This document shows positions 21,751 to 33,319 of a stretch of DNA of 64,000 bases, one piece after another (the first letter of the stretch is position 1; each line of letters begins with the position of its first letter). The notes under the pieces were generated by a model. It worked only from the letters and a program-made list of their open reading frames with translations. It ran no database searches and had not been told where the DNA came from. Made by a program: the position numbers and the translations under genes. Source of the stretch: Batkoa obscura (lineage: Eukaryota > Entomophthoromycota > Entomophthoromycetes > Entomophthorales > Batkoaceae); assembly GCA_030770535.1 (NCBI GenBank), contig JASVEC010000048.1, forward strand, positions 186,001 to 250,000, given 5' to 3'.

Positions 21751-24560
21751 TTAAATTTCAGAAAGATTCATTTTTGATACATTAATAATTGGTGAGAACC
21801 AAGTCTGAAAATCATCCTTATTTTGTGGATTCCCAAATGGCTTAAGTGCTAAAATCTTAAAAACAAATTGTCCTTCCACTATACTTTTGGTTTCATAATT
21901 ACCGCTATCTTCCTCATCAGCAATGTTTTCATAAACTATGCTTGACTCATAGCTATCAGATTGTTGTTTTGATAGTCTATTACTATCATCAGTTAAATTT
22001 CTTTTAGGTATGAGTAGTACTCCATTGAATGGAAAATTGTAATACAAATTATTTGCTTTCTGATCGTTTCTTCCAATATAATTGTTAATGCCCCCTTTAA
22101 TATATCCCATTTCTTCTTGAGTTAATGGGTTAATAGCTTTAATATATAACATCTTAGTTGGATGTTCGATCCTCACTTTTAATGTTATATTATCCGACTT
22201 TTTAAATGATACTTGCAAATTATTATTAATGTCGTTTAAATTAGTTGAATTAAATTCTTTTTCATCACGATGAAATATTAGCTTAGGGTATTCTTTTGTA
22301 TTCAGAATAGGTAATCTTGAATAGTTACCGAAACTAGCTAAATATGGAATATGGTAGGGGTCGACTTCACTTTGGTTATGATTTACTTTGATATATCCAG
22401 ATAATAAGTTAAAATCATTCATTTTTAAATTGTTTGGCATAAGTATCTCAACTTGTATTATCTTTTTTTCTAAAGGATTTAAATCAAATTTAGTTTGATT
22501 AAAGTTTATAGTTGCTTGTACGTCTACATTTTCTTTAGGAGTATCCAAGTACCTTTCATTTTCATAATTGGTTATCGTTGGAGATCCTAGGTGACTCAAT
22601 TCATAAGAATAGCTTTGGCTTTTGCTGCTATTTTCAATTTGAATATATTTATATATACTTTTGTTTGTGTCGTTATCACCTTTTGGTACTAATTGAGTAT
22701 TGTTTAAAATTAATTTTGGTGGAAATAGCTTTGTTTCACTCAAAACAGTATTATAAATATTCATCAGTCCAGCTCCTTGGCGTAATACTGGGAAAACTGT
22801 ACCATTTAATGATGTTTTTTTAGGTTGGGCGTTATTATAAAGTTTAATCTTTAGTTCCTGTGTATCCAGCTTTGATAGATTACTTTTTCTATAATGTTGA
22901 TAATATAACGCTATCATCCCACTAGTGTATGGTGTAGCCATAGAAGTTCCAGATAATGTTGCATACATTCCTAATGGAACTGGAAACGTTGAAAAAATTA
23001 AACCACCCGGAGCGCCTAAATCTGGTTTGAGTTCTAGCTCTGGTCCTGGCCCCCAAGAAGAAAAAGATGAAATTTTACCACCATTTGAATTCACAAAATA
23101 TGGCGGAGTCGATACTTGAACTCCTTCAGTGCGATTCATTTGGTTTAACACTAAATTTCCGTTTGAGCTGGTCAACCCCAATATGGGTATTTTTAACTTG
23201 TCTTTCACGTCGTCTTTTATTAATGGCGTAAAGATTCCTGGGTTATTGTTAATTACTATTAACCCTATTGCACCTAACTCTTGCGCAATTAGAGCTTTCA
23301 CTTCAAAGGGGCATTTCCCTCTCTTTGCTATCAAAATGCTTCCTTTAATGTTAGCATTTTCCAACTCTTCATTTTTGTCACATGCTAACATTTCTTTATT
23401 TTTTGATACAACAATATTAACATTACTAAAATTAAATTTGGATGAATTAGGCGCTAACGTATAATCAATCTTCGATAATGGTAAATGATCCATTGTTAAC
23501 GCTCTTGCTACATACCTTTCCGAATCAAAAGAAGCAACACTAATAACGTTATTTCCTATAGCAGGCGAGGCAACTTCAAATAAACCTTTATCTCCATCAT
23601 TTCCTGCTGCAGCAACGATAATAACGCCCAGTGAACTTAATTTATCAGCTACTACACTATCGGGATATTCTGACCAAGCAGAGCCTCCGCCTAAAGATAA
23701 GTTGATAATGTCCATCCCATCTTTATAAGCTAACTCCATAGCTTCAATGATAATGTCGCTTTCAACTCGAGCATTGCTTCCACACCCAAAAACTTTATAA
23801 GCACCTAAAGTTACATTTGGTGCAACTCCTTTAAAATCTTTACCATCTGCGGCGATAATACCAGCAACATGAGTTCCGTGGCCTCCACATGTATCCCTTG
23901 GATCCTCATCAGGTAATGGTGTATTACTCCCATCATAGTCATCACCAACCAAATCTTTTCCATATTGTACTTTGCAGTTAGGTCCTTTAAAACAACCGCC
24001 AAGATAAGGGTGTAAATAATCTATTCCAGTATCGATGATGCCTATTTTGATGCCGCTACCATTTAACTTCAACTTATTTTGAGTACTCTGTACCCCAGTT
24101 AATTTGTAATTGTCGATTGGATCGCTTATTTTGTCATCATCATTTAACGTATACTGCGGCAGCCTTTTAGATAGCTAAAAAAACAAATTAAACAATTTTA
24201 TATAAAGAATTAAAATATATATACCATAGGCCAGATAGCTTTGACCGTGGGAAATGAAACGATTTTGTGGATTGCTTCTTCTTTACTATGAAATGATATT
24301 CCATTAAACAATAAGCAAAACTCTCGCCTTATTAGCCACTCTATATTGTTTTCATTAACTAAATTTTTTAACTGCTCATGCTGTTGGATGCACTCTTCTT
24401 CATTTACTGCTTGATCAAACTCCAAAAAGTAGATATCATCATTAATTGTTATAGGGCTATCTTTTGAGTCTTTATATTTAGGCAAAGTTATAAGCTTTAT
24501 TTCCCCACTATTTATAAAGGATATAAATGTGATAAAATAAAGTAAAATAATATTAAGCAT
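21751..24560 (-). CDS. Secreted subtilase (S8) with inhibitor and PA domains
   Basis: An extracellular serine protease. Two exons (24560-24225 and 24174-21751) give 919 residues from the Met that opens a good signal peptide (MLNIILLYFITFISFINS). An upstream in-frame Met at 24593 would add 11 residues. An I9-type propeptide occupies about residues 40-112. Catalytic residues are Asp160 (IIDTGID), His211 (GGHGTHVAG) and Ser523 (SGTSMATP), with the oxyanion Asn304 (AAGNDG). A protease-associated insert lies between about 350 and 470 (KRGKCPFEVKALIAQELGAIG). After the catalytic domain come about 350 residues of beta-rich sequence, probably Fn3-like as in lactocepin/C5a-type subtilases. Many N-glycosylation sequons are present. 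Such enzymes are expanded in insect- and litter-associated fungi, so a nutritional or host-degrading role is plausible inference. Confidence 0.94.
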
Positions 24561-24593
24561 GAAATTGACTAGTAATGGATGAAAAAAAATCAA

Positions 24594-25605
24594 GAAAATT
24601 TAAAATAAAAGCGAAAGAAAAAAAGTTTTAAATATAATAAAAAGAATATAATTATAATATTGTTTTATTTAATAATCAAATATCTACTTTTCCTTTTTTA
24701 AAACTTGATTTTTCCTTTTTCATCTTTTTCGTTAAACTCTTTAATTTAATTTTTAGCTCGAACGTTTCAGTTTTAAATTGAATATCTGGCTATTTAATGT
24801 TTTAACTATTTCTTTAAAAAGTTATACATTATTTCGTTATAATTAAATGTAAGTTTAAAGCTATTTAAAAAGGTTAAAGTAAAATAATATAAATACTACA
24901 TTAATTTATACTAAAGACAATGGCCCTTGTTTAAGAAGTAAAACTATGGCTAGTTTTAATTAACAAATTATGTAGTTGACAAAACAGTGATTATTATTTT
25001 ATATATTCTAAAGGAAACTTAATACAAATTATTAAATCTTAGCTAAATAATACATGAAATAAAAAATAAAAGCTTTATCGTGTCTTGTTTTATTTGAAAT
25101 AACATTTTTACAATTGTTTAATGTCAGTAACTTTATTAGCCCATATCAGTTTCTATCATGATAGTTATTATTCCTGCTACAGGGTCGTGCCATGAGTTTT
25201 GTGAACAATTTTAAAATTTAATTAAAGTTAAAATCTAAGTTTATTGAAGTGATTAATACATTCTAACTGGATCCTCTGGTTGTTAAAGATATCTCTGCAC
25301 TGTTTTTCCAACTCAGGTATACTTTGTGACCATATTCAAAATTATTTGTTCCCACACCCACCTTGCAGCTTTCCGAAATCTGTTTAAGGTTTTAATTTTT
25401 AGTTTAAAAAGCTTTTGTTCGATAAAACCAAAACCAAAAAACTCAAAAGTGCTGAATATAGGGATTTTAAAGGGATAGCACCCTTAGAAATTATAATAAC
25501 ATTATATCTCCTTTTAATATCTAAAGCATATTTTTGCACCTTTTTGTAATTATAAAAAGTAGGTTTATTATAATAAATAAAGATTCTAAATAATTTGTTA
25601 GGATA
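24594..25605. other. Intergenic stretch upstream of the subtilase
   Basis: About 1 kb of AT-rich DNA holding the subtilase promoter. No gene, RNA or repeat was recognised before the LTR-like repeat at 25606. Confidence 0.5.
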
Positions 25606-26088
25606 TGTGAACGTTGATACTCAGTGGTCGGAGTTAAAAGCTACTTTTGCTTAATTAGCTTGCTTTGAGTCGAACGGTCTTAGTTTATGTAACTAAGATA
25701 GACTTAACTTAGTAGAAATAATACGTAATAAGCTACGAATTATGTAAAACAAATACAATAGAAGATACTACTGTAAAGTCTATGTAAGATGTTGTCAGAA
25801 AGACTTAGTGACTTTATTAATGGTACGTTATCAGGGAGTAATTCAATTAAAAAAAGCCTCGAGTTATCATGCTGAAGAATCTCTTTTATACTCCAACTGG
25901 GTGGCTATATATAAGGAACATTATAACAGTTATTCCTTATTATAGTTGCCAAGTATGGACGTTAAAACGTGGGCAATAAGTTCTTCATGATCAGATGGTA
26001 GCAATTCTCACAGCAAGTCTATATAAGGAACCCTGAATTGATTATTATATTACAATCAATCCTGGAGCTAATGAATCGATATTTCACA
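25606..26088. repeat. Solo LTR-like repeat, copy 1
   Basis: A 483-bp unit starts TGTGAACG and ends ATATTTCACA (TG...CA with inverted TGTGAA/TTCACA ends, as in LTRs). It is clearly homologous to 32596-33095; about 200 bp in the first half are nearly identical (for example AGATAGACTTAA and CTCGAGTTATCATG). No internal retroelement region adjoins it, so it reads as a solo LTR fossil of unassigned family. No matching target duplication was found. The high identity of one half and the divergence of the other suggest moderate age. Confidence 0.65.
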
Positions 26089-26089
26089 A

Positions 26090-26153
26090 TGGGGATGTAT
26101 TTTTGTGTTCAAGGATTTTACTAACAATCCTTGAACACAAAAATACATCCTCA
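26090..26153. mobile_element. Family A collapsed hairpin copy next to the LTR
   Basis: A 64-bp near-perfect palindrome (TGGGGATGTATTTTTGTGTT, AAGGATTTTACTAACAATCCTT, AACACAAAAATACATCCTCA). It is the second copy in the window reduced to one terminus on each side. It begins one base after the LTR-like repeat ends. TA follows on the right; the left flank is AA. Confidence 0.8.
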
Positions 26154-26289
26154 TATAACTAATAGTAAATATTTTTAACAAAATTTTACAGAGATATATA
26201 CTTATTTATATAATATGATTTTTATCATTAAAAATATATATATTGAATTATTTAATCTTTATGCAACTGATATTTTTATTAAATTTAAC

Positions 26290-26463
26290 AAATTGATTAT
26301 ATTATGTTTTTTTAATTAAAAAATATTTTTTTAAATTTTAAGCAAAGTTTTAAAATATAAATAATTAGAAAATCGGCTTTTTTTAAAGTATTTTATTGGC
26401 TACTTAATTTATAATTTATAATTTAAAAATCGAATAAAGAATTGAAACTAATTTAGACATCCT
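26290..26463. repeat. Element tail shared with 33320-33432
   Basis: Poly-T/A stretches, then AAGCAAAGTTTTAAAATATAAA and the end GAAACTAATTTAGACATCCT, are matched at 33320-33432 in the same order. The ending resembles the family A terminus CATCCTCA. No left end with the complementary sequence was found, so this is a truncated right end of a separate element type. Both copies lie 340-380 bp downstream of an LTR-like repeat. Confidence 0.45.
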
Positions 26464-26740
26464 ATATATTTTTTTCTAAAATGATTAAATTTAAAATTCA
26501 AAAAATAAGTCAAAAACTAAACGCTGTTTAAGTTCAAATATGAACTAAGTAATCCTCATTTAAAAATAAGATTCAGATTTCAAGCTATAAATAGTGTAAT
26601 AATATAAATTATTAATTTAAAAAATAATTGCTAGTTAATAATCATTTGAGCCTAAATGTTGTTTATTAACTTTTTTTTTGTATTTTTTAGCTCAATCGTT
26701 TTAAAAAGAAGATGTATCAATTGAATTTATAATAAAATCA

Positions 26741-26928
26741 GGTTAGGATTAGGATTAGGGTTAGGGTTACAGTTAATGTTAGGGCTAGGATTAGCGTTGA
26801 CGTTAAGCTTAGTGTTAGGGTGAAAGTACCTTAAAAATATTTACAGCTTTTAATCTAATTGGGAATTTTTATTATTATAGAAGGCGATTTTTTACAGGGA
26901 ACATATTTGTAGCTATACTCACATACCA
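26741..26928. repeat. Telomere-like degenerate TTAGGG tract with element flank
   Basis: From 26741 to about 26820 the sequence is a decayed array of TTAGGG, TTAGGAT and TTAATGTTAGGG units. It is followed by TGAAAGTACCTTAAAAATAT and, at 26880-26928, a segment ending CATACCATAACC. The same order (array, TGAAAG, TTAAAAATATTT, CATACTATAAC) occurs inside the inverted-repeat element 59496-59840. The tract is therefore probably part of a dispersed element and not an ancient chromosome end. The left end of this copy was not found. Confidence 0.6.
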
Positions 26929-26989
26929 TAACCCTCTCTATTGGTAAATCAATAGTTCTCGTCCTCCAATCAAAAGAAGAGATCGTCAA

Positions 26990-27688
26990 ATAAGGTTTAG
27001 AATGGGACATTAAACGCAAAGAGGGGAATAAATTAAGAGTCAAAAGATTAAGAAGCTTTAAAAAAAGCAACATGGGAAGAATAGGTGAAACTTTTCCAGG
27101 ATATTGTGCTTTAAGGTTATACAATTACTTGAATGACAATTCCTGCTATATAATGGTAAGTAGAGAGATAGAAGGGGATGTGATTGATAGTTTAGAAGAA
27201 TAGAATAATCATCCATATAAAAAAGAAATTCAAAAAGATGTAGAAAGGTTTAGACAACATCTCATCGAACTATCATGTTCTAAAAAAGCCATGGAAGATC
27301 GCAACATAGATACAGTTAGTATTACTGACTTGTGCTTCTATCATGTTAATACATCAATCCTTTACGAAAATAATAACTCTCATGGAACTATAGAGGATAT
27401 AGATCAACTTGTACATGTGTTTGAGGGTATAGTATCAATGAAAAAAACGATCATTATTCAATACTGCATTTCAAACCTAAGACGTTGAGACCAATATTGA
27501 AAGATCTCAAAAATATAGATTTCTCTAACCCAGTATTCTGCCATTGCTATCTAAAGTATAAATCTTTTGCCTTAAATGACAATAAGCTAATAGGTATTAC
27601 AAACTGGCAGTACGCTGGCTACTACCCCCTAAGTTGGAACAAGCCATTGCTAAATATTTTAATTTACTTTAAATACCTAGGTAGATAG
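26990..27688 (+). pseudogene. Decayed APH-family phosphotransferase gene
   Basis: Successive segments on the plus strand read like the fungal aminoglycoside-phosphotransferase/choline-kinase-like family, but in broken frames. They are SNMGRIGETFPGY (near 27070), YIMVSREIEGDVIDSLEE (from 27147), VERFRQHLIELS (near 27240), LRPILKDLKN (27485), and the family hallmark region VFCHCYLKYKSFAL followed by LIGITNWQYAGYYPLSWN (to about 27640). In intact members the last block is a Brenner-type HGDLxxxN followed by IIDWEYAGWYPxxWE. Here the catalytic Asp of HGD is Tyr and IDW is INW (ITNW). There is an in-frame stop after SLEE and a change of frame between 27400 and 27485. The reading frame cannot make a working kinase. 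The parent function is not known. Confidence 0.6.
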
Positions 27689-29048
27689 TACGCACGTAGC
27701 CAAATTTTTAAAAAAAACAATAATCGATTCTATTGGTTATATTTTGATATAATATCAATAAATGCTCTAAACATAATTTTTAAAAAACACTATATTACAT
27801 TATTTATTTTAATATCTTAAATTAAAAACAATTAAAATAAACAATAAATTTAATCAAATTTTCTTGTAAAGACAAATATATTCAAGTATAATAATTGGTG
27901 TGTTCTTTTGATTACTCATCATTGTGGAAGTATTAGCTTTTGTTTGAGAATTTGAAGAATATAAATACAGAATATCAGAAGAAGATTTGAAAATTGGAGG
28001 AATACTTTAACAGACAATTTAAATTTTGATGTCTTTAACAGGCCAGTTCTCCTTAACGGGTAATTTATTTTTTATTTGCCTTTGCCAAAGCTTGACTTCG
28101 ATTGCTGGGTGAAGGGAAGCAGTAATTAAAACAAAAATAAGTTAAATCAATAGAAACATAAAAACAATCAAAATAATTATTTTTTGTCTATAAGTTCTGT
28201 TGTTTTATAAAACTTACTTTAATATAGCCAATTGAAGTGCTTTACACTAAAATTGTTTCGATTCTATAAATAAAAAATTTGTTTATTTGCTAAATGAATA
28301 ATAAAAAGTATTAATAAAAAATGTTATAACATTGAAAAAGTTAAAATTTTTCATATAATTTAGTGTGAAGATAAAAAATCTAATAATGGTTTTTTAGAAA
28401 TCAAAAACTAAAAAAACTATCAATTATCATACCTGGATAGTATTTGAAAAATTGTTAATTTTAAATAAAAAAATAGCATAATAGATAACTTTTAAATATT
28501 TATTCAAATCTACAAATCTTTATTTTACCTTAAACTAACTTAATATGGCTATTGATAATAACTATGCATTTGAAAACCCACCTATTATTCATATAACAAT
28601 GTATAGACTTCTAGATGCTCATGCTACATTTACCAATGCTTAATTTTGAACCCTCAGGTTAGAGAATAACTCATTATTATAAAAACTTTCGACTTAAGTT
28701 TAGGCGCGCAAGCTTGCTTTAATAAGTACCGAGACTAGAAAAAAGTGATAGAGCCATTCTTCGGTAAAGTTTTATCAAGAATAATGAAATAAAGTTATGC
28801 CATACATCTTTATTTATAAAAAAAGACCAGAGCATAATAGTGATGAGTTGTATTATTTTTACAAATTGATCAAAAATTACAGGTAATTTCCTAAGATTCC
28901 TGAAGTTAGCCATAACTTTTTTTTTAAATAAGGGTCGTTTTGCGGAAAATGGGGTTATGTTCAAAAAATAATAATTTGGAATAATTTCATTTAAAAAAAT
29001 GCCAAATTTATTAAGATATATTTATTAAATGAATCGTATAGTATTAAA
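27689..29048. other. Intergenic stretch after the APH relic
   Basis: About 1.4 kb without a supported gene. An 81-codon minus-strand frame at 28719-28964 and a 32-codon plus-strand frame from 28545 (MAIDNNYAFENPP) have no recognisable family. No element boundary was found. Confidence 0.45.
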
Positions 29049-30311
29049 TCACAAAGCTTTTGTTAATTCGTTGAACTGTTCATCTTCAGATTGGAAAATA
29101 AAATGCTTGGTAGAAGCATGCTCCAGTTCCGAAGAGTTATTAAATGTCATTAGGTTAGGTTTATTTTGTCCCATCTCAATATTGTTAACATCTTCTAAAT
29201 AAAAAGTTATTATCAACTCTTTATAACAAAAATAAAAACCTACCAATTTTGGTTGGATATTCTCTTTGTTTTTTGGCTTTGTTGCATATTCTTTTAAATA
29301 CTTTTTTAATTGCAGTGTGGATAGTAGGATCTAAAAAGAAAGCAATAAAATTGAGGGCTCCTACTAAACCAGTACATATGTAAGATACTTGATCAATAGC
29401 ACGTATTGATTGTTCAGTGAAATCATAATAGACTTGAGCAGTAATAGTGGCCGTTTGGGAAATGATGACAATGATAGGGTATAACATACTAAAAACTAAA
29501 TTAGCATCAATACTAAAACTTTAACAATAAGTTTACACTCTATAAGTTAACATTTTAATACTCTTAATAGCCTTTTGGGATACTTGAGCATTTTGAAACA
29601 TTCGGGATCTTTTAATATGATTTGATTCTCGATTGATATGAATCATTACTAATACCACTATAACTACGATATACAATATCCCAAGTACTGTCCATAAACT
29701 ACAAGCAAACAAATCTATCATTCTTCCTATAAACTTATTTTCTCCACTAGTATAACATCTATTATATTCACTAAAACCTAAACTTCCGGTAGCTATGAAT
29801 AAAATTAGCATATGACTTAATAACAAGTAACAATAGTCTACCTAGTGGTACGGTAGCCAAGATAAAGGCGAGGAGGATGGGGCCAACCCAATAAGCAGCT
29901 TCAATCCTACTAGTGATTTTAACATTATGCAAAAAAACTAATTGAAGATTAACAGCAACAACGACATTATAAAAGATGTACAACAGTGGGAAAAAGATGA
30001 GAGACCAACCAATAAAAGTACACATTGAACCTGGATAATCAAATGGTCTCATCCACATGTATGCAGTATGCGTCCATACATCAATTAATGAGATCATTGT
30101 TTGTAATCTTAAGGAAACACGGTTGACTAATTTATGGTCATAGATTACTATAAAAATATTAGTATAATGTCGACATCAAGGGTGGGTAATTACCTAAAGA
30201 AACCATAGTAATTACCACAATGGCAGCTAAAACAGCAGAAACCTGAGCCATCATTGGGTAAACTACCCCAATGATGTAATCACTATACACTGATGTAGCT
30301 TCTTCTTCCAT
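29049..30311 (-). CDS. Seven-transmembrane receptor (GPCR-like)
   Basis: Five exons (30311-30194, 30147-29842, 29792-29537, 29488-29244, 29194-29049) join in frame to 356 residues. Hydrophobic segments are seen at VVYPMMAQVSAVLAAIVVIT, WTHTAYMW, GWSLIFFPLLYIFYNVVVAV, YWVGPILLAFILATVP, SLWTVLGILYIVVIVVLVMI, MLYPIIVIISQTATITAQVY and YICTGLVGALNFIAFFLDP, giving seven. A Cys after TM2 (GSMCTF) and another in the second outer loop (EYNRCYTSGEN) could form the usual extracellular disulfide. A basic third loop (INRESNHIKRSRMFQNAQ) and TM7 NFIAFFLDPTIH, which recalls the NPxxY region, fit a G-protein-coupled receptor. The C-tail is Ser/Asp-rich. It is closest in style to Dictyostelium cAMP-receptor/Git3-type or rhodopsin-like fungal receptors. 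The ligand is unknown. Confidence 0.75.
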
Positions 30312-31436
30312 GTTGAACAGGAATGGAAATTAAAGGATGGAGATGATATAAAATAAACAAAAATATCAAAGTTTTAAAAAAATAGGGCATGGCTTATTTA
30401 TATAGTAATTTTTTATTGACTCAATAGCATTATTTATAATTAATATAAATTTTTCTTTAATTGTTCACACCTTCTTTTGTTCCCTGACTTCATTATTCCT
30501 TGAACTAATTTTGTTGCTTTCAGACCCTTATTTTGTTATTAATTAATTTTTGTAGCACTTTTGTATTCTAATTTTTTATTTGGTAAAACTATTGTCGGAA
30601 AATAGAGTTCAACAATTTTAATGTTTATTGGTTAATCTAATTTAATCGAACTTTACCTTTCCTTTTATTGGGTTTAAAATTTAATTTATTATTTTCATAT
30701 CACAAATTTAATGACAATCGCTATAACCTTAGTCATCAAAAGGTTATAACTAGCTTAAATAGTTTATTATTTAATTTATTTTGAATACAAAAATGTTTGA
30801 AAGATATATGTTCCTTGAATATATGGAGCCTGTTATTTTAATTAGTTTATGCCTATCTTGTTTTTTAATAATGTGGTGTTGTGATATGCTTCAAATTGAG
30901 TTTTACTAATTTAATAAATGCTTCCGGTATTTAATAAACGATGACTATTAATTTAGTAGAAATGTAATCTGCGAATAGTTTCTCATCAAAAATGGAATGT
31001 AGTAGGAATAGAATTTGAGCTTTCTCACCTTTTATAATGCTTAGCCTTATTTTTATTTGGTGAACTCTTTAAGTCGGGTCTTAAGTTTAGAATTTTATCT
31101 CTTAGCTCTACCACTTGGAACTCATTTGAGTTTATTTAAGTAATAAAGACTTGGGACTGTATGCTTTTAAGAATCATGAATAAGGTAAATGAATAATGCT
31201 TTGAAAATAAAAATGTGATAATTAATATATTTGTATATTCAAAATTATTTATTATGCTACTAAATTTATGTATAAATTGCTTAATATCGATCCAATCAAT
31301 ATTTTAAGTTGGTTTTCAATTAACAGTGAGAGTAGTTACTATTGACCATAGCCTTATTTTAAAACAAATCCTCGATTCAGCCTAGATTATTATCAAGTTA
31401 ATAAAAATTAAGCAAAGTTAAAATTAAAATATTATA
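30312..31436. other. Intergenic stretch upstream of the receptor gene
   Basis: About 1.1 kb of AT-rich DNA with the receptor promoter. No gene or repeat was seen until the family A copy at 31437. Confidence 0.5.
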
Positions 31437-31536
31437 TGAGGATGTATTTTTTTGTTTAAGAATTTCACTAACAATTTTTCCGCTCAAATAGCGCTTAAAA
31501 AATGGAAAAAATAATGAAACCAAAAAAAACATCTCC
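31437..31536 (+). mobile_element. Family A miniature element, copy 5
   Basis: A 100-bp full copy starts TGAGGATGTATTTTTTTG, has core CAAATAGCGCTTAAAAAATG and ends AAACATCTCCA. TA flanks both sides (31435-31436, 31537-31538). It may also serve as the left end of a longer structure ending at 32475. Confidence 0.88.
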
Positions 31537-31959
31537 ATATTTGGATAATTTTTAAATACAAATCGCTTATCCTATTAACTGGTTTTAAAGTTGGGACACC
31601 AATATTTCGATAAAGCCTGAGGCGATATTATATATTATATATTATATATTGTATTTTAAAGTTCAATATACAAATAAAATGATATGTGTGATTTGACTTA
31701 GTGGTTGAAATTTATAAAATAATTATTAAACCAACTTTCTAAAATAATAATTTAATTCTTGACTGCACGATTAGTTTTTTAATTAAATATAAACTTTGTA
31801 CACAGCAGTAAATGACGATTGCTTGTAACATTAAGTTATTCCTCAAAAAACAAAAGCATCCTCCTTTATATAAATTGTTTTATTTTTATTAAATGTTTAA
31901 CAGATATATAATATATAAATATATAGTTGTTTGATTTTACTTATTAAAATAAAAACAAA

Positions 31960-32475
31960 ATGCAAGCTTTTGTAACTAAACTTCAAAATGGAATTTTTAA
32001 AAAATTTAATACAATAGGGAAAAGCACATTATATAAACATTGTAATTCATTTACATCAATTTTAACAACTATTCATAATAACCCAGGGTTTATGGAATTT
32101 CATAATAAAACAAAAAAAAAGAAAAGAAAAGTCATTGAAGTTTACTATTAACAATAAAGCTAATCAAGCAATGTATAAAATTAGTGCTTTAAGGGAAACA
32201 GGAAATAAAAACCAACAAGTAGCATTATTATCGACTATAGCTTCAGTATATTCTTTTGATGAATGTAAAAGTTTTGGATTTAATATAAGTAGAAATCAAT
32301 ATGATTATTCAAAAATAGTTAGCAATAATAAAATATAAATATTATAACTTATCATTAAAAATATAAAAAAATTAAAAATAAGCAAATTAAAATTATTATA
32401 TAATATTTACTTGATAATTTAACTATTTTAAGATTCAATAATAAAAATAAAAATATATCAAATAATACATCCTCA
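31960..32475 (+). pseudogene. Overlapping ORF fragments ending in a family A terminus
   Basis: Two short frames overlap across an A-rich run: 31960-32151 (63 residues, basic end KTKKKKRKVIE) and 32135-32338 (67 residues). The second reads LLSTIASVYSFDECKSFGFN then ISRNQYDYSKIV, a pattern I associate with the helical N-terminal part of some eukaryotic transposon-encoded proteins; this is a weak recollection and not a firm match. After the stop the AT-rich DNA ends at 32475 with AATACATCCTCA followed by TATA, identical to the right end of the family A copy at 54129-54228. The piece may be a decayed larger relative of family A, bounded on the left by the copy at 31437 or by a lost end. Confidence 0.35.
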
Positions 32476-32595
32476 TATATATATTAAATAAAAGCAGAAA
32501 AATGATATATAATAAATATTTTAATAATTTAAAAAATAAAGCAGTAATTAAATTAACATTTTTTGAGCATATATTAATAAATTTTAAAAATGTAG

Positions 32596-33095
32596 TGTGA
32601 AAGCTGGTACCCAGTGTTTAGAGTTAAAAAGCAGTTTTTGGTTGATTAACTTGGCTTGAGTCGAACAGTCTTAGTTTATGTAACTAAGATAGACTTAAAT
32701 GGATAGGAACAATACGTAATAAGCTACGAATTATGTAAAACAAATACAATAGAAGATACTACTGTAAAGTCTATGTAAGATGTTGTCAGAAAGACTTAGT
32801 AACTTTATTAATGATGCGTTATTAGGGGAGTAATTCAATTAAAAAAAGCCTCGAGTTATCATGTTGAAGAATCTCTTTTATACTCCAACAAGTATGGATA
32901 TCAAAACGAGAGGATATTATTCTTTGCAATGTGAAGTTAGAAATTCTCGCAGGAAATCAAAACAAAGAACTCTGGATTGATTATACCACATGGATCACGG
33001 TCAAATTGATTACAAGACTACCACTAGTTTTGTAAACAAGTTAAATGATTATTATCTTATAATTAATCCGAGAGCTGATAAACCAATATTTCACA
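32596..33095. repeat. Solo LTR-like repeat, copy 2
   Basis: A 500-bp unit starts TGTGAAAG and ends ATATTTCACA, homologous to 25606-26088 in the same orientation. The best-conserved part is near 32660-32890. No retroelement body adjoins it and no target duplication was recognised. It is a fossil solo LTR, or another TG...CA-bounded repeat; the family is unassigned. Confidence 0.65.
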
Positions 33096-33319
33096 TTTGA
33101 TAGCAAATTTGCAATGTTGACTATAAAGCAGTCAATGATAAATATTTCTCAATGAGGTTTTATGAAAATATGCATTTATTTACATACTACAACTTTGATT
33201 AATATTAATATATAAGCTATATTAGTAAAAGCCTTACTAATATGGGAATTTGTATTAAATTTAATAAAAATTATGCCAACTTACGATATAAATTATAACA
33301 AAATAATTCAAAACTGTGC

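Noticed and set aside
25660-25690. GAGTCGAACGGTC considered as a tRNA B-box
   Set aside because: No matching A-box, acceptor pairing or cloverleaf; it lies in the conserved part of the LTR-like repeat and recurs at the same point in its second copy.
26741-26826. Telomere-like tract considered as a chromosome-fusion point or true telomere
   Set aside because: Array is degenerate, not oriented towards an end, and its flank recurs in a transposon at 59496-59840.
26855-27124. 89-codon minus-strand frame opposite the APH relic
   Set aside because: The opposite strand carries the recognisable APH segments, so this frame is a shadow.
28246-28372. Weak inverted pair TTTACACTAAAATT and AATTTAGTGTGAAG
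   Set aside because: About 14 bp with mismatches and no flanking duplication; chance pairing is likely in AT-rich DNA.
28719-28964. 81-codon minus-strand frame, considered as a Tc1-type transposase remnant (KRPLFKKK opening)
   Set aside because: No DDE motif, no inverted ends and no supporting segments in the other frames.
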